Shown piece after piece: positions 1-6,756 of a DNA stretch of 11,041 nucleotides. The translations under genes were made by a program, and so were the position numbers. Position 1 is the first letter of the stretch. Each line of letters opens with the position of its first letter. The stretch comes from Clostridia bacterium (GTDB lineage: Bacteria > Bacillota > Clostridia > Christensenellales > Aristaeellaceae): contig JAEDKS010000074.1 of assembly GCA_016295665.1 (NCBI GenBank), positions 1 to 11,041 of the forward strand. The letters are read 5' to 3'. Under the pieces are notes generated by a model that saw only the letters and a program-made list of their open reading frames with translations, was not told where the DNA came from and did no database searches.

Positions 1-903
1 GGTGAGCATCATGTTCATGATGCCGATGCCGCCCACCACCAGCGCGATGGAGGCGATGCCCGCCAGCAGCATGGTCATCATGGAGAGCAGCTCCTCCATG
101 GTGTCCTCCACGCTGCTCATGGTGGTGATGGTGAAGCAGTCCTCCTCGAAGCTGAACATGCTGTCCATCTCCGCCTCGATGACCTCGGAGGCGTCGGAGG
201 AATCCACGCCGTCCGCCAGGTAGACGGTGAAGCTGGTCAGGTCGCTGGCGTTGTTCATCTTCAGGGCGGTGGTGTAGGGGATGAGGATGTCGCTGCTGCC
301 CGAGAACAGGCTGACCAGGCTCTCGGTGCCCTCCGAGGAGAACAGCCCCACCACCAGGAAGGGAATGCCGTTGATGTACAGCTGCTCCCCCACCGGATCG
401 ACGCCGAAGAAGAAGGTGTCCACCATGTCCTGATCAATCAGGCAGACGTAGGAGCGGTTGTCCTCATCCACGTAGTTCAGCGCCCGGCCCCGGAGCACCA
501 CGTCATTGGTGCGGAAGTAGTAGGCGTTCTTGCCGGAGATGGATACGCTGCTCTCATAGCTGCCGCCGTGGCTGACCCGGGCCGACACGGACACGGTGGG
601 CGTGATGCCGTCAACCTCGTCCAGCTCGCTCAGCCATCTCAGGTCATCGGCGGTCATGCCGGACTTCAGGTCGCTGCCGGACACCGCGACCGTCAGGGTG
701 CCGGCACCCATGGAAGTAAAGGACGAGGACAGGGAGCCGGACACGCCGTTGACCGTGGTGATCAGGGCAATCACGGCGGTGACGCCGATCATGATGCCCA
801 GAATGGTCAGGAAGGAGCGGACACGGCTGCCCCGGATGTTGGCGATGGACATGCTGACGCATTCCCAGAGCATCAGCAGGGTGCCCCGGAGGGACTTAAG
901 CAT
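1..903 (-). CDS. MacB/FtsX-type ABC transporter permease, partial (C-terminus beyond left edge)
   Basis: Membrane permease subunit of a tripartite MacAB/YknXYZ-like exporter. An open frame of 301 codons runs from the ATG at 903-901 off the window at base 1. Seen in the translation: a cytoplasmic N-terminus; a first membrane helix around residues 30-51 (FLTILGIMIGVTAVIALITT); a large extracytoplasmic domain (about 55-270) of the MacB periplasmic-core type, with a typical VVLRGRALN segment; then a second helix ending in GGIGIMNMML (291-300), the family hallmark. Two further helices should lie to the left. A strong ribosome site, AAGGAGGT at 921-914, sits inside the end of the ATPase gene, and the ATG overlaps the ATPase stop by 8 bases. 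This suggests coupled translation. The substrate cannot be read from the sequence; peptides, antibiotics or lipids are all known for this family. Confidence 0.93.
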   Translation of the reverse strand, partial: MLKSLRGTLLMLWECVSMSIANIRGSRVRSFLTILGIMIGVTAVIALITTVNGVSGSLSSSFTSMGAGTLTVAVSGSDLKSGMTADDLRWLSELDEVDGITPTVSVSARVSHGGSYESSVSISGKNAYYFRTNDVVLRGRALNYVDEDNRSYVCLIDQDMVDTFFFGVDPVGEQLYINGIPFLVVGLFSSEGTESLVSLFSGSSDILIPYTTALKMNNASDLTSFTVYLADGVDSSDASEVIEAEMDSMFSFEEDCFTITTMSSVEDTMEELLSMMTMLLAGIASIALVVGGIGIMNMMLT

Positions 904-1603
904 CGTCCGTCTGACCTCCTTCCGTCAGCACGCCGTCGATGATGTGCACCACCCGGTGCGCGTAGGCGGCGATGTGCATGTCATGGGTAATCATGATGAT
1001 GGTGCGCCCCTCGCCATTCAGCTCCTGAAACAGGCTCATGACCTGCCGTCCGGTCTTTTGGTCAAGGGCGCCGGTGGGCTCGTCCGCCAGCAGGATGGAG
1101 GGATTGCCCACCAGGGCCCGGGCGATGGCGACGCGCTGCTGCTGTCCGCCGGAGAGCTGGTTGGGCAGGTGGTTCATCCGGTCGCCGAGCCCCACCCGCT
1201 CCAGCAGCTCCTGGGCCCGCCGCCTCCGCTCCCGGGGCGTCACCCCCGCGTAGATCAGGGGCAGCTCCACGTTCTTCAGCGCCGTCAGCCGGGGCAGCAG
1301 CTGGGAGTTCTGGAAGATGAAGCCGATCTCCCGGCTGCGCAGGTGGGCCAGCTCGGTGTCGTTCAGCTCCTCGATGGGCGTGCCGTGCAGGATGTAGCTG
1401 CCGGAGGTCGCCACATCCAGACAGCCGATGATGTTCATCAGCGTGGACTTGCCGCTGCCGGAGGGGCCGAGCACGGACAGGTACTCCCCCTCCCGGATGG
1501 TCAGCGCCACGTCCCGGAGGACGTGAACGCTCTCCTCGCCCATCTGGTAATATTTGTTGATGCCCCGCATCTCAAAGAAGGGCTCATGCTGCGCTTCGGT
1601 CAT
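896..1603 (-). CDS. ABC transporter ATP-binding protein (MacB/LolD/YknY type)
   Basis: ATPase that powers the exporter encoded with it; expected at the inner face of the membrane, bound to the permease. The protein is 235 residues, normal for the family. Residues are numbered here from the ATG: Walker A GPSGSGKST at 46-54, Q-loop Gln in FIFQNSQLLPRL near 98, signature LSGGQQQR at 150-157, Walker B ILLADEPTG at 170-178 and switch His in ITHD near 207. All catalytic positions are intact. A longer reading from a TTG at 1615 is possible, but GAGGTG at 1613-1608 is a ribosome site for the ATG at 1603 and overlaps that TTG, so the ATG is preferred. The gene begins 8 bases after the stop of the membrane-fusion protein and overlaps the permease start by 8 bases. 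ATPases with the MNIIGCLD and LSGGQQQR motifs accompany MacB-type permeases. Confidence 0.95.
   Translation of the reverse strand: MTEAQHEPFFEMRGINKYYQMGEESVHVLRDVALTIREGEYLSVLGPSGSGKSTLMNIIGCLDVATSGSYILHGTPIEELNDTELAHLRSREIGFIFQNSQLLPRLTALKNVELPLIYAGVTPRERRRRAQELLERVGLGDRMNHLPNQLSGGQQQRVAIARALVGNPSILLADEPTGALDQKTGRQVMSLFQELNGEGRTIIMITHDMHIAAYAHRVVHIIDGVLTEGGQTDDA
914..921 (-). promoter_or_regulatory. Ribosome binding site of the permease gene
   Basis: AAGGAGGT lies 10 bases before the ATG at 903, within the last codons of the ATPase gene. It fixes the permease start and supports translational coupling between the two genes. Confidence 0.75.
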
Positions 1604-1611
1604 GGGGCACC

Positions 1612-2670
1612 TCAATTCCGTCCGGGGGCGCCGCCGAAATCGCCGCCGAAGTCACCGCTGTTGCGGTTGGTCTTTTCGCCGCTGTAGCCGCCGGCGTTCC
1701 GGGTCGTGCCGGCACCCATGTTCCCCATGGGCATGCTGCCGAACAGCCCCGAGAGCAGCCCGCCCGAGGTGGTCGTCGTGGTCTTTGCGACGGCGTACAC
1801 GGTGTCCCCCTCGCGGAGCCCGCTGCGGATTTCCACATAGTTGCCGTTGCTCACGCCGACCTCCACGGGCACCTCCGTCATGGTGCCGTCCGCAGCCTTC
1901 ATGTAGACAAAGGCGCTGTTGGTATCGGTGAAGCTGAGCGCCTCCTCCTTGAGCACCACCACGTTCTCCGCCTCCTCCTTCGGAATGGTGACGGTTACCT
2001 GCATGCCCGGATAGATGCCGTCCCCCACCTCCACAAGCACCGTGGCGGTATAGGAGGCCACGCTGCCGGTGGAGGAGGAGATATAGTTGATGGAGGAAAT
2101 CTCGCTGTCGAAGGTCTGGGAGGTGGCGGTGGTGGTCACCCGGCAGGCGGTGCCCACGCCCACCTGCGCGATGTCGTACTCATCAATCCGCAGCGACACC
2201 TTCATGTGGATAAAGTCCGCCAGCTGCACCAGAGAGGCGTTGGCGTTCACCTCATCCCCCGGCGCGGCGTACACCTGATTGATGGTGCCGTCAAAGCCCG
2301 CTGTGACGGTCTCGCCGCTGGAGAGCCGCATCAGCTTATCCCCGGCCTGCACCCGGTCGCCCTCGGCGACATAGACGCTGCGCACCGTCGCGCCGGAGCC
2401 GGCGGTATAGGTGGCGCTGTTCACCAGCTGCAGGCTGCCGGAATAGGACAGCGCATTGGTGATGCTGCCGATGGCGGCGGTGTAGCCGTCATAGGTCACG
2501 GCATACTCCTGCCGCAGCGCCCGGATGCCCAGCAGCCCTGCCAGCGCCAGCACCGCCAGCAGCACCACGGTCACCACCAGGCGGCGAAGGATGGTCTTCC
2601 AGCGCTTCTTTCCCTTTTTCCTGCCGTTGCGCAGGGCACGTTCGGCGTCGTTGACGGTTGCTTCCCTCAT
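1612..2670 (-). CDS. Membrane-fusion (HlyD/MacA/YknX-like) efflux protein
   Basis: Adaptor subunit of the exporter, anchored in the membrane and lying outside it. The protein is 352 residues from the ATG at 2670. Seen in order: a basic cytoplasmic head (about 1-30, RKKGKKRWK); one membrane helix (about 30-50); two lipoyl-like half motifs, GATVRSVYVAEGDRVQAG (93-110) and FDGTINQVYAAPGDEVNANA (126-145); a beta-barrel region (about 153-230) including PGMQVTVTIP; a membrane-proximal domain (about 235-297); and a Gly/Asn-rich tail (303-352). The two lipoyl halves are only about 15 residues apart, so the coiled-coil hairpin normally between them is absent. The start is uncertain: GGGAGG at 2687-2682 lies 11 bases before this ATG but only 2 before an in-frame ATG at 2679, and an unlikely reading begins at 2775. 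It is the first gene of the operon. Confidence 0.9.
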   Translation of the reverse strand: MREATVNDAERALRNGRKKGKKRWKTILRRLVVTVVLLAVLALAGLLGIRALRQEYAVTYDGYTAAIGSITNALSYSGSLQLVNSATYTAGSGATVRSVYVAEGDRVQAGDKLMRLSSGETVTAGFDGTINQVYAAPGDEVNANASLVQLADFIHMKVSLRIDEYDIAQVGVGTACRVTTTATSQTFDSEISSINYISSSTGSVASYTATVLVEVGDGIYPGMQVTVTIPKEEAENVVVLKEEALSFTDTNSAFVYMKAADGTMTEVPVEVGVSNGNYVEIRSGLREGDTVYAVAKTTTTTSGGLLSGLFGSMPMGNMGAGTTRNAGGYSGEKTNRNSGDFGGDFGGAPGRN

Positions 2671-2943
2671 GGGCTTCATGGCCTCCCATCCTGTGTTATG
2701 GCACGGTTCCCGCCCGCTGTGCTTTCCGCTCCGGCGGGCGCAGGGATAAGTGTAGCCGCCAGGAAAGACCGGCACATGGACGAAAGGTGAAGCCCCGGTG
2801 GCAGTTTCTTGAAAATCCGGTGAACGCTGCCATCTTACGCCCGGGGGAAAATCTTCAGCGCGGCAGGGATTCGCCCGGGGAACAGCGAAAACTATTCTGA
2901 GGTACCCCGCATCCCATCACAGCAAGGAGCGCTGACAGAAGTC
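2671..2943. other. Divergent intergenic region between exporter operon and glycosidase operon
   Basis: These 273 bases must hold the promoters of both divergent operons. I see no strong sigma-A promoter. The best plus-strand candidate is TATTCT at 2893-2898, with a poor -35 match (TTCGCC, 2870-2875) 17 bases upstream. Another weak -35-like TTGAAA lies at 2809-2814. AAGGAG at 2924-2929 is the likely ribosome site of the GH31 gene, at a long 14-base spacing. No convincing small gene, catabolite-repression operator or riboswitch was recognised. Confidence 0.4.
2711..2740 (-). repeat. 7-bp inverted repeat in the exporter leader
   Basis: CGCCCGC at 2711-2717 pairs perfectly with GCGGGCG at 2734-2740 around a 16-base loop. 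It lies upstream of the membrane-fusion protein gene and could form a hairpin in its leader RNA or be an operator. In such GC-rich sequence it may also be chance. Confidence 0.3.
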
Positions 2944-5025
2944 ATGATTCGCAGATACGATTTCGGAACGCCCTTCCCCACGGACAGCACGGTGCTGACC
3001 CTGACGCCCGAGGCGGCCCCCGTCCCGCACTTCACCACGCGTCAGGAGGGCACCGCCGTGTCCTTCTCCCTGCCGCTCTCGGAGGAGGACATGATCTTCG
3101 GCCTGGGCGAGAGCGTGCGCGGCATCAACAAGCGCGGACATCTCTACCGGGCCTGGAACTCCGACGATTTCTCCCACACCGAGAACAAGGCCAGCCTGTA
3201 CGCCAGCCACAACCTGGTGCTGTTCTTCGGGCCGGAGAAGTGCTTCGGCGTCTATGTGGACGACCCGGGCGAGGTCATCTTCGACCTGGGTTACACCCAC
3301 CGGCGGGAGGCGGTCATCACCTCCACCGGCGGCGATGTGTCCCTGTACCTCATCGAGGGCGAGAGCATGATCGACCTGTGCCGCCAGTTCCGTCAGCTGA
3401 CGGGGCGCAGCTACATGCCGCCCAAGTGGGCCCTGGGCTACATTCAGAGCCGCTGGGGCTACGCCACGGAGGAGGAGCTGCGCACCATCGTCTCGGAGCA
3501 CCGCAGCCGCCACATCCCCCTGGACGGCGTGAGCATGGACATCGACTACATGCAGGACTTCAAGGACTTCACCTGGAACCAGGACAACTTCCCCGACCTG
3601 CCTGGTCTGGCCCGGGCGCTGCGGGAGGAGCACATCCGACTGGTGCCCATCATCGACGCGGGCGTGAAGCAGGAGGAGGGCTACGACATCTGCGACGAGG
3701 GTGTGCAGCAGGACTTCTTCTGCAAGAAGGAGGACGGCTCCCTGTTCGTGGGCGCGGTGTGGCCCGGGCGCAGCTACTTCCCGGACTTCCTGCGGCCCGA
3801 TGTGCGGCAGTGGTTCGGCAGCAGGTATCACCGGCTGATGGACGCGGGCATCGAGGGCTTCTGGAACGACATGAACGAGCCCGCGCTGTTCTACTCCGAG
3901 GAGAGCCTGCAGGAGGCCTATGCCATGGCGGACAGGCACCGTGGCGGCAACCTGGGCATCGACGAGACCTTCGCGCTGAAGGACGCCTTCGTGAACATCG
4001 CCAACAGCCCGGCGGACTACCGGCGGTTCTATCACGAGCTGGACGGCAGGCGGGTGCGCCACGACCGGGTGCACAACCTCTACGGCATGAACATGACCCG
4101 CGCTGCGGCGGAGGGCTTCCGGGCCTATGACCCGGACAAGCGGTTCCTGCTGTTCTCCCGCTCCTCCTATGTGGGCGCGCACCGCTACGGCGGCGTGTGG
4201 CAGGGCGACAACTCCTCCTGGTGGAGCCACCTGCTGATGAACCTGAAGATGATGCCGAGCCTGAACATGTGCGGCTTCCTGTACTGCGGCGCCGACCTGG
4301 GCGGCTTCAGCTGCAACACCACGGAGGATCTGCTGCTGCGGTGGCTGCAGCTGGGCGTGTTCACGCCGCTGATGCGCAACCACACGGCGCAGCACACCCG
4401 GAATCAAGAGATCTACCGCTTCGACAACTGGGAGCAGATGCGGGATGTGCTGACCGTGCGCTACGCGCTGCTGCCCTACCTGTACAGCGAGCTGATGCAG
4501 GCGGTGCTGACGGACGGCATGCTGTTCCGTCCCCTGGCCTTCGACTACCCCGCAGACGCCACCGCCTGCCGCACCGAGGATCAGGTGATGCTGGGCCGGG
4601 ACTGCATGATCGCGCCGGTCTACGAGCAGAACGCCACCGGACGCCATGTCTATCTGCCGGAGGAGATGCTGCTGGTGCGCTTCCGCTCCGCCACGGACTT
4701 CGACCTGGTGCCGGTGCCCGCGGGCCACTGCTGGATCAACCTGCAGCTGAACGAGTTCCCGCTGTTCATCCGCAAGGGGCATGTGGTGCCCCTGTCCGCC
4801 GGCGGCGAGTACGTGGAGAGCGTGGACTGGAAGCGCTTTGCGCTCCTGGGCTGGCTGGAGGACGACGTGGACGTGGTCACCGACCTGTACGACGATGACG
4901 GGCAGTCCACGGCAGTCACCCTAAAGGAGCATCTAACGCCCATCCGGGTGGCGGTGTCCGAGGGCAGGGCCGCAGCGGAGGCCGAGGGGCTGACGCTGGA
5001 CGTGACGCCGCTGCTCATCGACTGA
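2944..5025 (+). CDS. Glycoside hydrolase family 31, probable alpha-glucosidase
   Basis: Retaining exo-alpha-glycosidase, expected in the cytoplasm because no signal peptide or membrane segment is visible. The protein is 693 residues, within the family range. Domains: an N-terminal beta-sandwich (about 1-150, with MIFGLGE); a (beta/alpha)8 barrel from about 158 (MPPKWALGYIQSRWGY); and a C-terminal beta region containing PLFIRKGHVVPL. The catalytic nucleophile is Asp309 in FWNDMNEP and the acid/base is Asp422 in WQGDNSSW; substrate-binding FSRSSY lies at 404-409. The segment MDIDYM (198-203) followed by FTW resembles alpha-glucosidases (DIDYM..FTW) rather than alpha-xylosidases of the YicI type, so cleavage of terminal alpha-linked glucose is the best guess. 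The start is the ATG at 2944 with AAGGAG 14 bases upstream. The GH51 gene follows after 74 bases, probably in the same transcript. Confidence 0.93.
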   Translation: MIRRYDFGTPFPTDSTVLTLTPEAAPVPHFTTRQEGTAVSFSLPLSEEDMIFGLGESVRGINKRGHLYRAWNSDDFSHTENKASLYASHNLVLFFGPEKCFGVYVDDPGEVIFDLGYTHRREAVITSTGGDVSLYLIEGESMIDLCRQFRQLTGRSYMPPKWALGYIQSRWGYATEEELRTIVSEHRSRHIPLDGVSMDIDYMQDFKDFTWNQDNFPDLPGLARALREEHIRLVPIIDAGVKQEEGYDICDEGVQQDFFCKKEDGSLFVGAVWPGRSYFPDFLRPDVRQWFGSRYHRLMDAGIEGFWNDMNEPALFYSEESLQEAYAMADRHRGGNLGIDETFALKDAFVNIANSPADYRRFYHELDGRRVRHDRVHNLYGMNMTRAAAEGFRAYDPDKRFLLFSRSSYVGAHRYGGVWQGDNSSWWSHLLMNLKMMPSLNMCGFLYCGADLGGFSCNTTEDLLLRWLQLGVFTPLMRNHTAQHTRNQEIYRFDNWEQMRDVLTVRYALLPYLYSELMQAVLTDGMLFRPLAFDYPADATACRTEDQVMLGRDCMIAPVYEQNATGRHVYLPEEMLLVRFRSATDFDLVPVPAGHCWINLQLNEFPLFIRKGHVVPLSAGGEYVESVDWKRFALLGWLEDDVDVVTDLYDDDGQSTAVTLKEHLTPIRVAVSEGRAAAEAEGLTLDVTPLLID

Positions 5026-5060
5026 GACGCGCCCGTGCGAAGGGCATGTACGGAGACAAG

Positions 5061-5078
5061 CTCCGCCTCAGGGCGGAG
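5061..5078 (+). repeat. Intercistronic stem-loop between the GH31 and GH51 genes
   Basis: CTCCGCC (5061-5067) pairs perfectly with GGCGGAG (5072-5078) around a 4-base loop, TCAG. No T run follows, so it is not a terminator. It ends 11 bases before the GH51 ribosome site core (GGAG, 5090-5093). It may protect or stall transcript ends between the two genes, or tune GH51 translation; that role is inferred. Confidence 0.45.
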
Positions 5079-5099
5079 GGAAAGGCAAAGGAGAAGATC

Positions 5100-6599
5100 A
5101 TGAAAAACGCTAAGCTGGTACTGGACAAGGACTATGTGATCTCCGAGGTGGACAAGCGGATCTACGGTTCCTTCATCGAGCACCTGGGCCGGGCGGTGTA
5201 CACCGGCATCTACGAGCCCGGTCATCCCCTGGCGGATGAGGAGGGCTTCCGCAGCGATGTGCTGGGGCTGGTGCGTCAGCTGAACGTGCCCATCGTCCGG
5301 TATCCGGGCGGCAACTTCGTGTCGGGCTTCAACTGGGAGGATTCCGTCGGCCCGAAGGCGAACCGTCCCCGCCGCCTGGACCTGGCCTGGAAGACCACGG
5401 AGACCAACGAGGTGGGCCTGCACGAGTTTGCCTCCTGGGCGAAGAAGGCGGGCAGCGAGGTCATGTATGCCGTGAACCTGGGCACCCGTGGCCCCGACGA
5501 GGCCCGGAACGTGGTGGAGTACGCCAATCACCGGGGCGGCACCTACTGGTCCGACCTGCGCCGCAAAAACGGCGCCGAGGATCCCCTGAACATCCACCTC
5601 TGGTGCCTGGGCAACGAGATGGACGGCCCCTGGCAGATGTGCTCCAAGACCGCGATGGAGTACGGGCGCATCGCCAACGAGGCCGCCAAGCTGATGAAGT
5701 GGGTGGACGACAGCATTGAGGTGGTGGCCTGCGGCTCCTCCTCGACCACCATGCCCACCTTCGGCGACTGGGAGCTGACCATGCTGAACGAGTGCTACAA
5801 GAACGTGGACTATGTGTCCCTGCACCGCTACTACGGCAACCCCCACAATGATACGGAGGACTTCCTGGCCTCCACCATGGATCTGGATGACTTCATCAAG
5901 ACCGTGGTGTCCATCTGCGACGCGGTGAAGGGCAAGAAGCACTCGAAGCATCAGGTGAACCTGAGCCTGGATGAGTGGAACGTGTGGTACCACTCCCACG
6001 ACCAGGATGAGGAGCTCTACAAGCGGGAGCCCTGGGGACAGGCCCTGCCGCTGCTGGAGGACATCTACAACTTCGAGGATGCGCTGCTGGTGGGCCTGAT
6101 GCTCATCACCATCCTGCGCAACGCGGATCGGGTGAAGGTCGCCTGCCTGGCGCAGCTGGTGAACGTCATCGCGCCCATCATGACCCGCAAGGGCGGCGGC
6201 GCGTGGGCGCAGACCATCTTCTATCCCATGATGGACGCCAGCCGTTACGGGCGCGGCAAGAGCCTGCTGCCCGTCATCGAGAGCCCCCGCAGCGACACGA
6301 AGCACTTCACCGACGTGCCGATGATGGACGCCGCCGCCACCATGGACGAGGCGGGCAACGTGACCATCTTCGCGGTGAACCGCGACCTGAAGGAGGACTG
6401 CCTGCTGGCATGCGACCTGCGCTCCTTCGGCACATTCCGCGAGGTGACCCACACCGTGCTGCACCACGACGACATGAAGGCCATCAACACCGAGGCTAAT
6501 CCGAACGAGGTCCGGCCCGTGACCGTCGCCGCCCCCGCCGCCGGGGAGCCGGTGCTGCTGCCCGCCGCCAGCTGGAACGTGATCCGGCTCATCAAATAA
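5100..6599 (+). CDS. Glycoside hydrolase family 51 alpha-L-arabinofuranosidase
   Basis: Releases terminal alpha-L-arabinofuranose from arabino-oligosaccharides or arabinoxylo-oligosaccharides; intracellular, with no signal peptide. The protein is 499 residues, very close to the roughly 500 of bacterial AbfA enzymes. The barrel carries FIEHLGRAVYTGIYEP (25-40) and the strongly conserved RYPGGNFVSGFNWED (67-81). The acid/base is Glu173 in CLGNEMDGPW and the nucleophile is Glu292 in SLDEWNVWY, both at the expected positions. A C-terminal beta domain ends in SWNVIRLIK. An in-frame ATG at 5046 would add 18 charged residues, but AAAGGAG at 5087-5093 lies 6 bases before the ATG at 5100, and MKNAKLVLDKDY matches a normal family N-terminus, so 5100 is preferred. 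The gene follows the GH31 gene in what is probably one operon. It is normally named abfA, but I leave the symbol open. Confidence 0.96.
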   Translation: MKNAKLVLDKDYVISEVDKRIYGSFIEHLGRAVYTGIYEPGHPLADEEGFRSDVLGLVRQLNVPIVRYPGGNFVSGFNWEDSVGPKANRPRRLDLAWKTTETNEVGLHEFASWAKKAGSEVMYAVNLGTRGPDEARNVVEYANHRGGTYWSDLRRKNGAEDPLNIHLWCLGNEMDGPWQMCSKTAMEYGRIANEAAKLMKWVDDSIEVVACGSSSTTMPTFGDWELTMLNECYKNVDYVSLHRYYGNPHNDTEDFLASTMDLDDFIKTVVSICDAVKGKKHSKHQVNLSLDEWNVWYHSHDQDEELYKREPWGQALPLLEDIYNFEDALLVGLMLITILRNADRVKVACLAQLVNVIAPIMTRKGGGAWAQTIFYPMMDASRYGRGKSLLPVIESPRSDTKHFTDVPMMDAAATMDEAGNVTIFAVNRDLKEDCLLACDLRSFGTFREVTHTVLHHDDMKAINTEANPNEVRPVTVAAPAAGEPVLLPAASWNVIRLIK

Positions 6600-6610
6600 G
6601 CATTCTGCCG

Positions 6611-6641
6611 GGGGCTGCCCATCGGAAACGCGGGCAGCCCC
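6611..6641 (+). terminator. Intrinsic terminator-like hairpin after the GH51 gene
   Basis: GGGGCTGCCC (6611-6620) pairs perfectly over 10 bp with GGGCAGCCCC (6632-6641) around an 11-base loop, starting 12 bases after the GH51 stop. Only a weak T run follows (tccctttgc). It separates the glycosidase operon from the guaA promoter. Confidence 0.75.
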
Positions 6642-6683
6642 TCCCTTTGCATCGGGAAACCGGGCACCCGGGCAAAATCCCTC

Positions 6684-6712
6684 TTGCAAAGCGCCGCAAA
6701 ATATGGCACAAT
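6684..6712 (+). promoter_or_regulatory. Probable sigma-A promoter of guaA
   Basis: TTGCAA (6684-6689) and CACAAT (6707-6712) each match 4 of 6 consensus bases and are separated by the ideal 17 bases. Transcription would start near 6719, leaving a leader of about 40 bases. That is too short for a purine riboswitch, and none is seen. Confidence 0.6.
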
Positions 6713-6739
6713 AGACGGGTATCCAACCCGACTGATGAC

Positions 6740-6745
6740 AGGAGG
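6740..6745 (+). promoter_or_regulatory. Ribosome binding site of guaA
   Basis: AGGAGG lies 11 bases before the ATG at 6757. It supports that start, which also gives the usual N-terminus (IVILDFGGQYTQLIARR). Confidence 0.7.
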
Positions 6746-6756
6746 CTAAATCCATC

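Noticed and set aside
1604..1615. TTG at 1615 as start of the ATPase
   Set aside because: The TTG overlaps the ribosome site GAGGTG that serves the ATG at 1603, and the extra four residues add nothing conserved.
596..1687. Long plus-strand open frame opposite the ATPase gene
   Set aside because: Low-complexity Pro/Gly/His/Arg-rich translation from the antisense of a clear ABC ATPase; an artefact of GC-rich codons.
2917..4782. 621-codon minus-strand open frame opposite the GH31 gene
   Set aside because: His/Val/Gln/Ala-rich antisense translation without recognisable domains; the opposite strand encodes an intact GH31 enzyme with all motifs.
2944..5025. GH31 protein as an alpha-xylosidase, suggested by the arabinofuranosidase next to it
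   Set aside because: The MDIDYM and FTW segment resembles alpha-glucosidases rather than YicI-like alpha-xylosidases; the substrate remains unproven.
6713..6756. Purine riboswitch in the guaA leader
   Set aside because: Only about 40 leader bases separate the predicted start of transcription from the ATG, and no junction motifs of a purine aptamer are visible.
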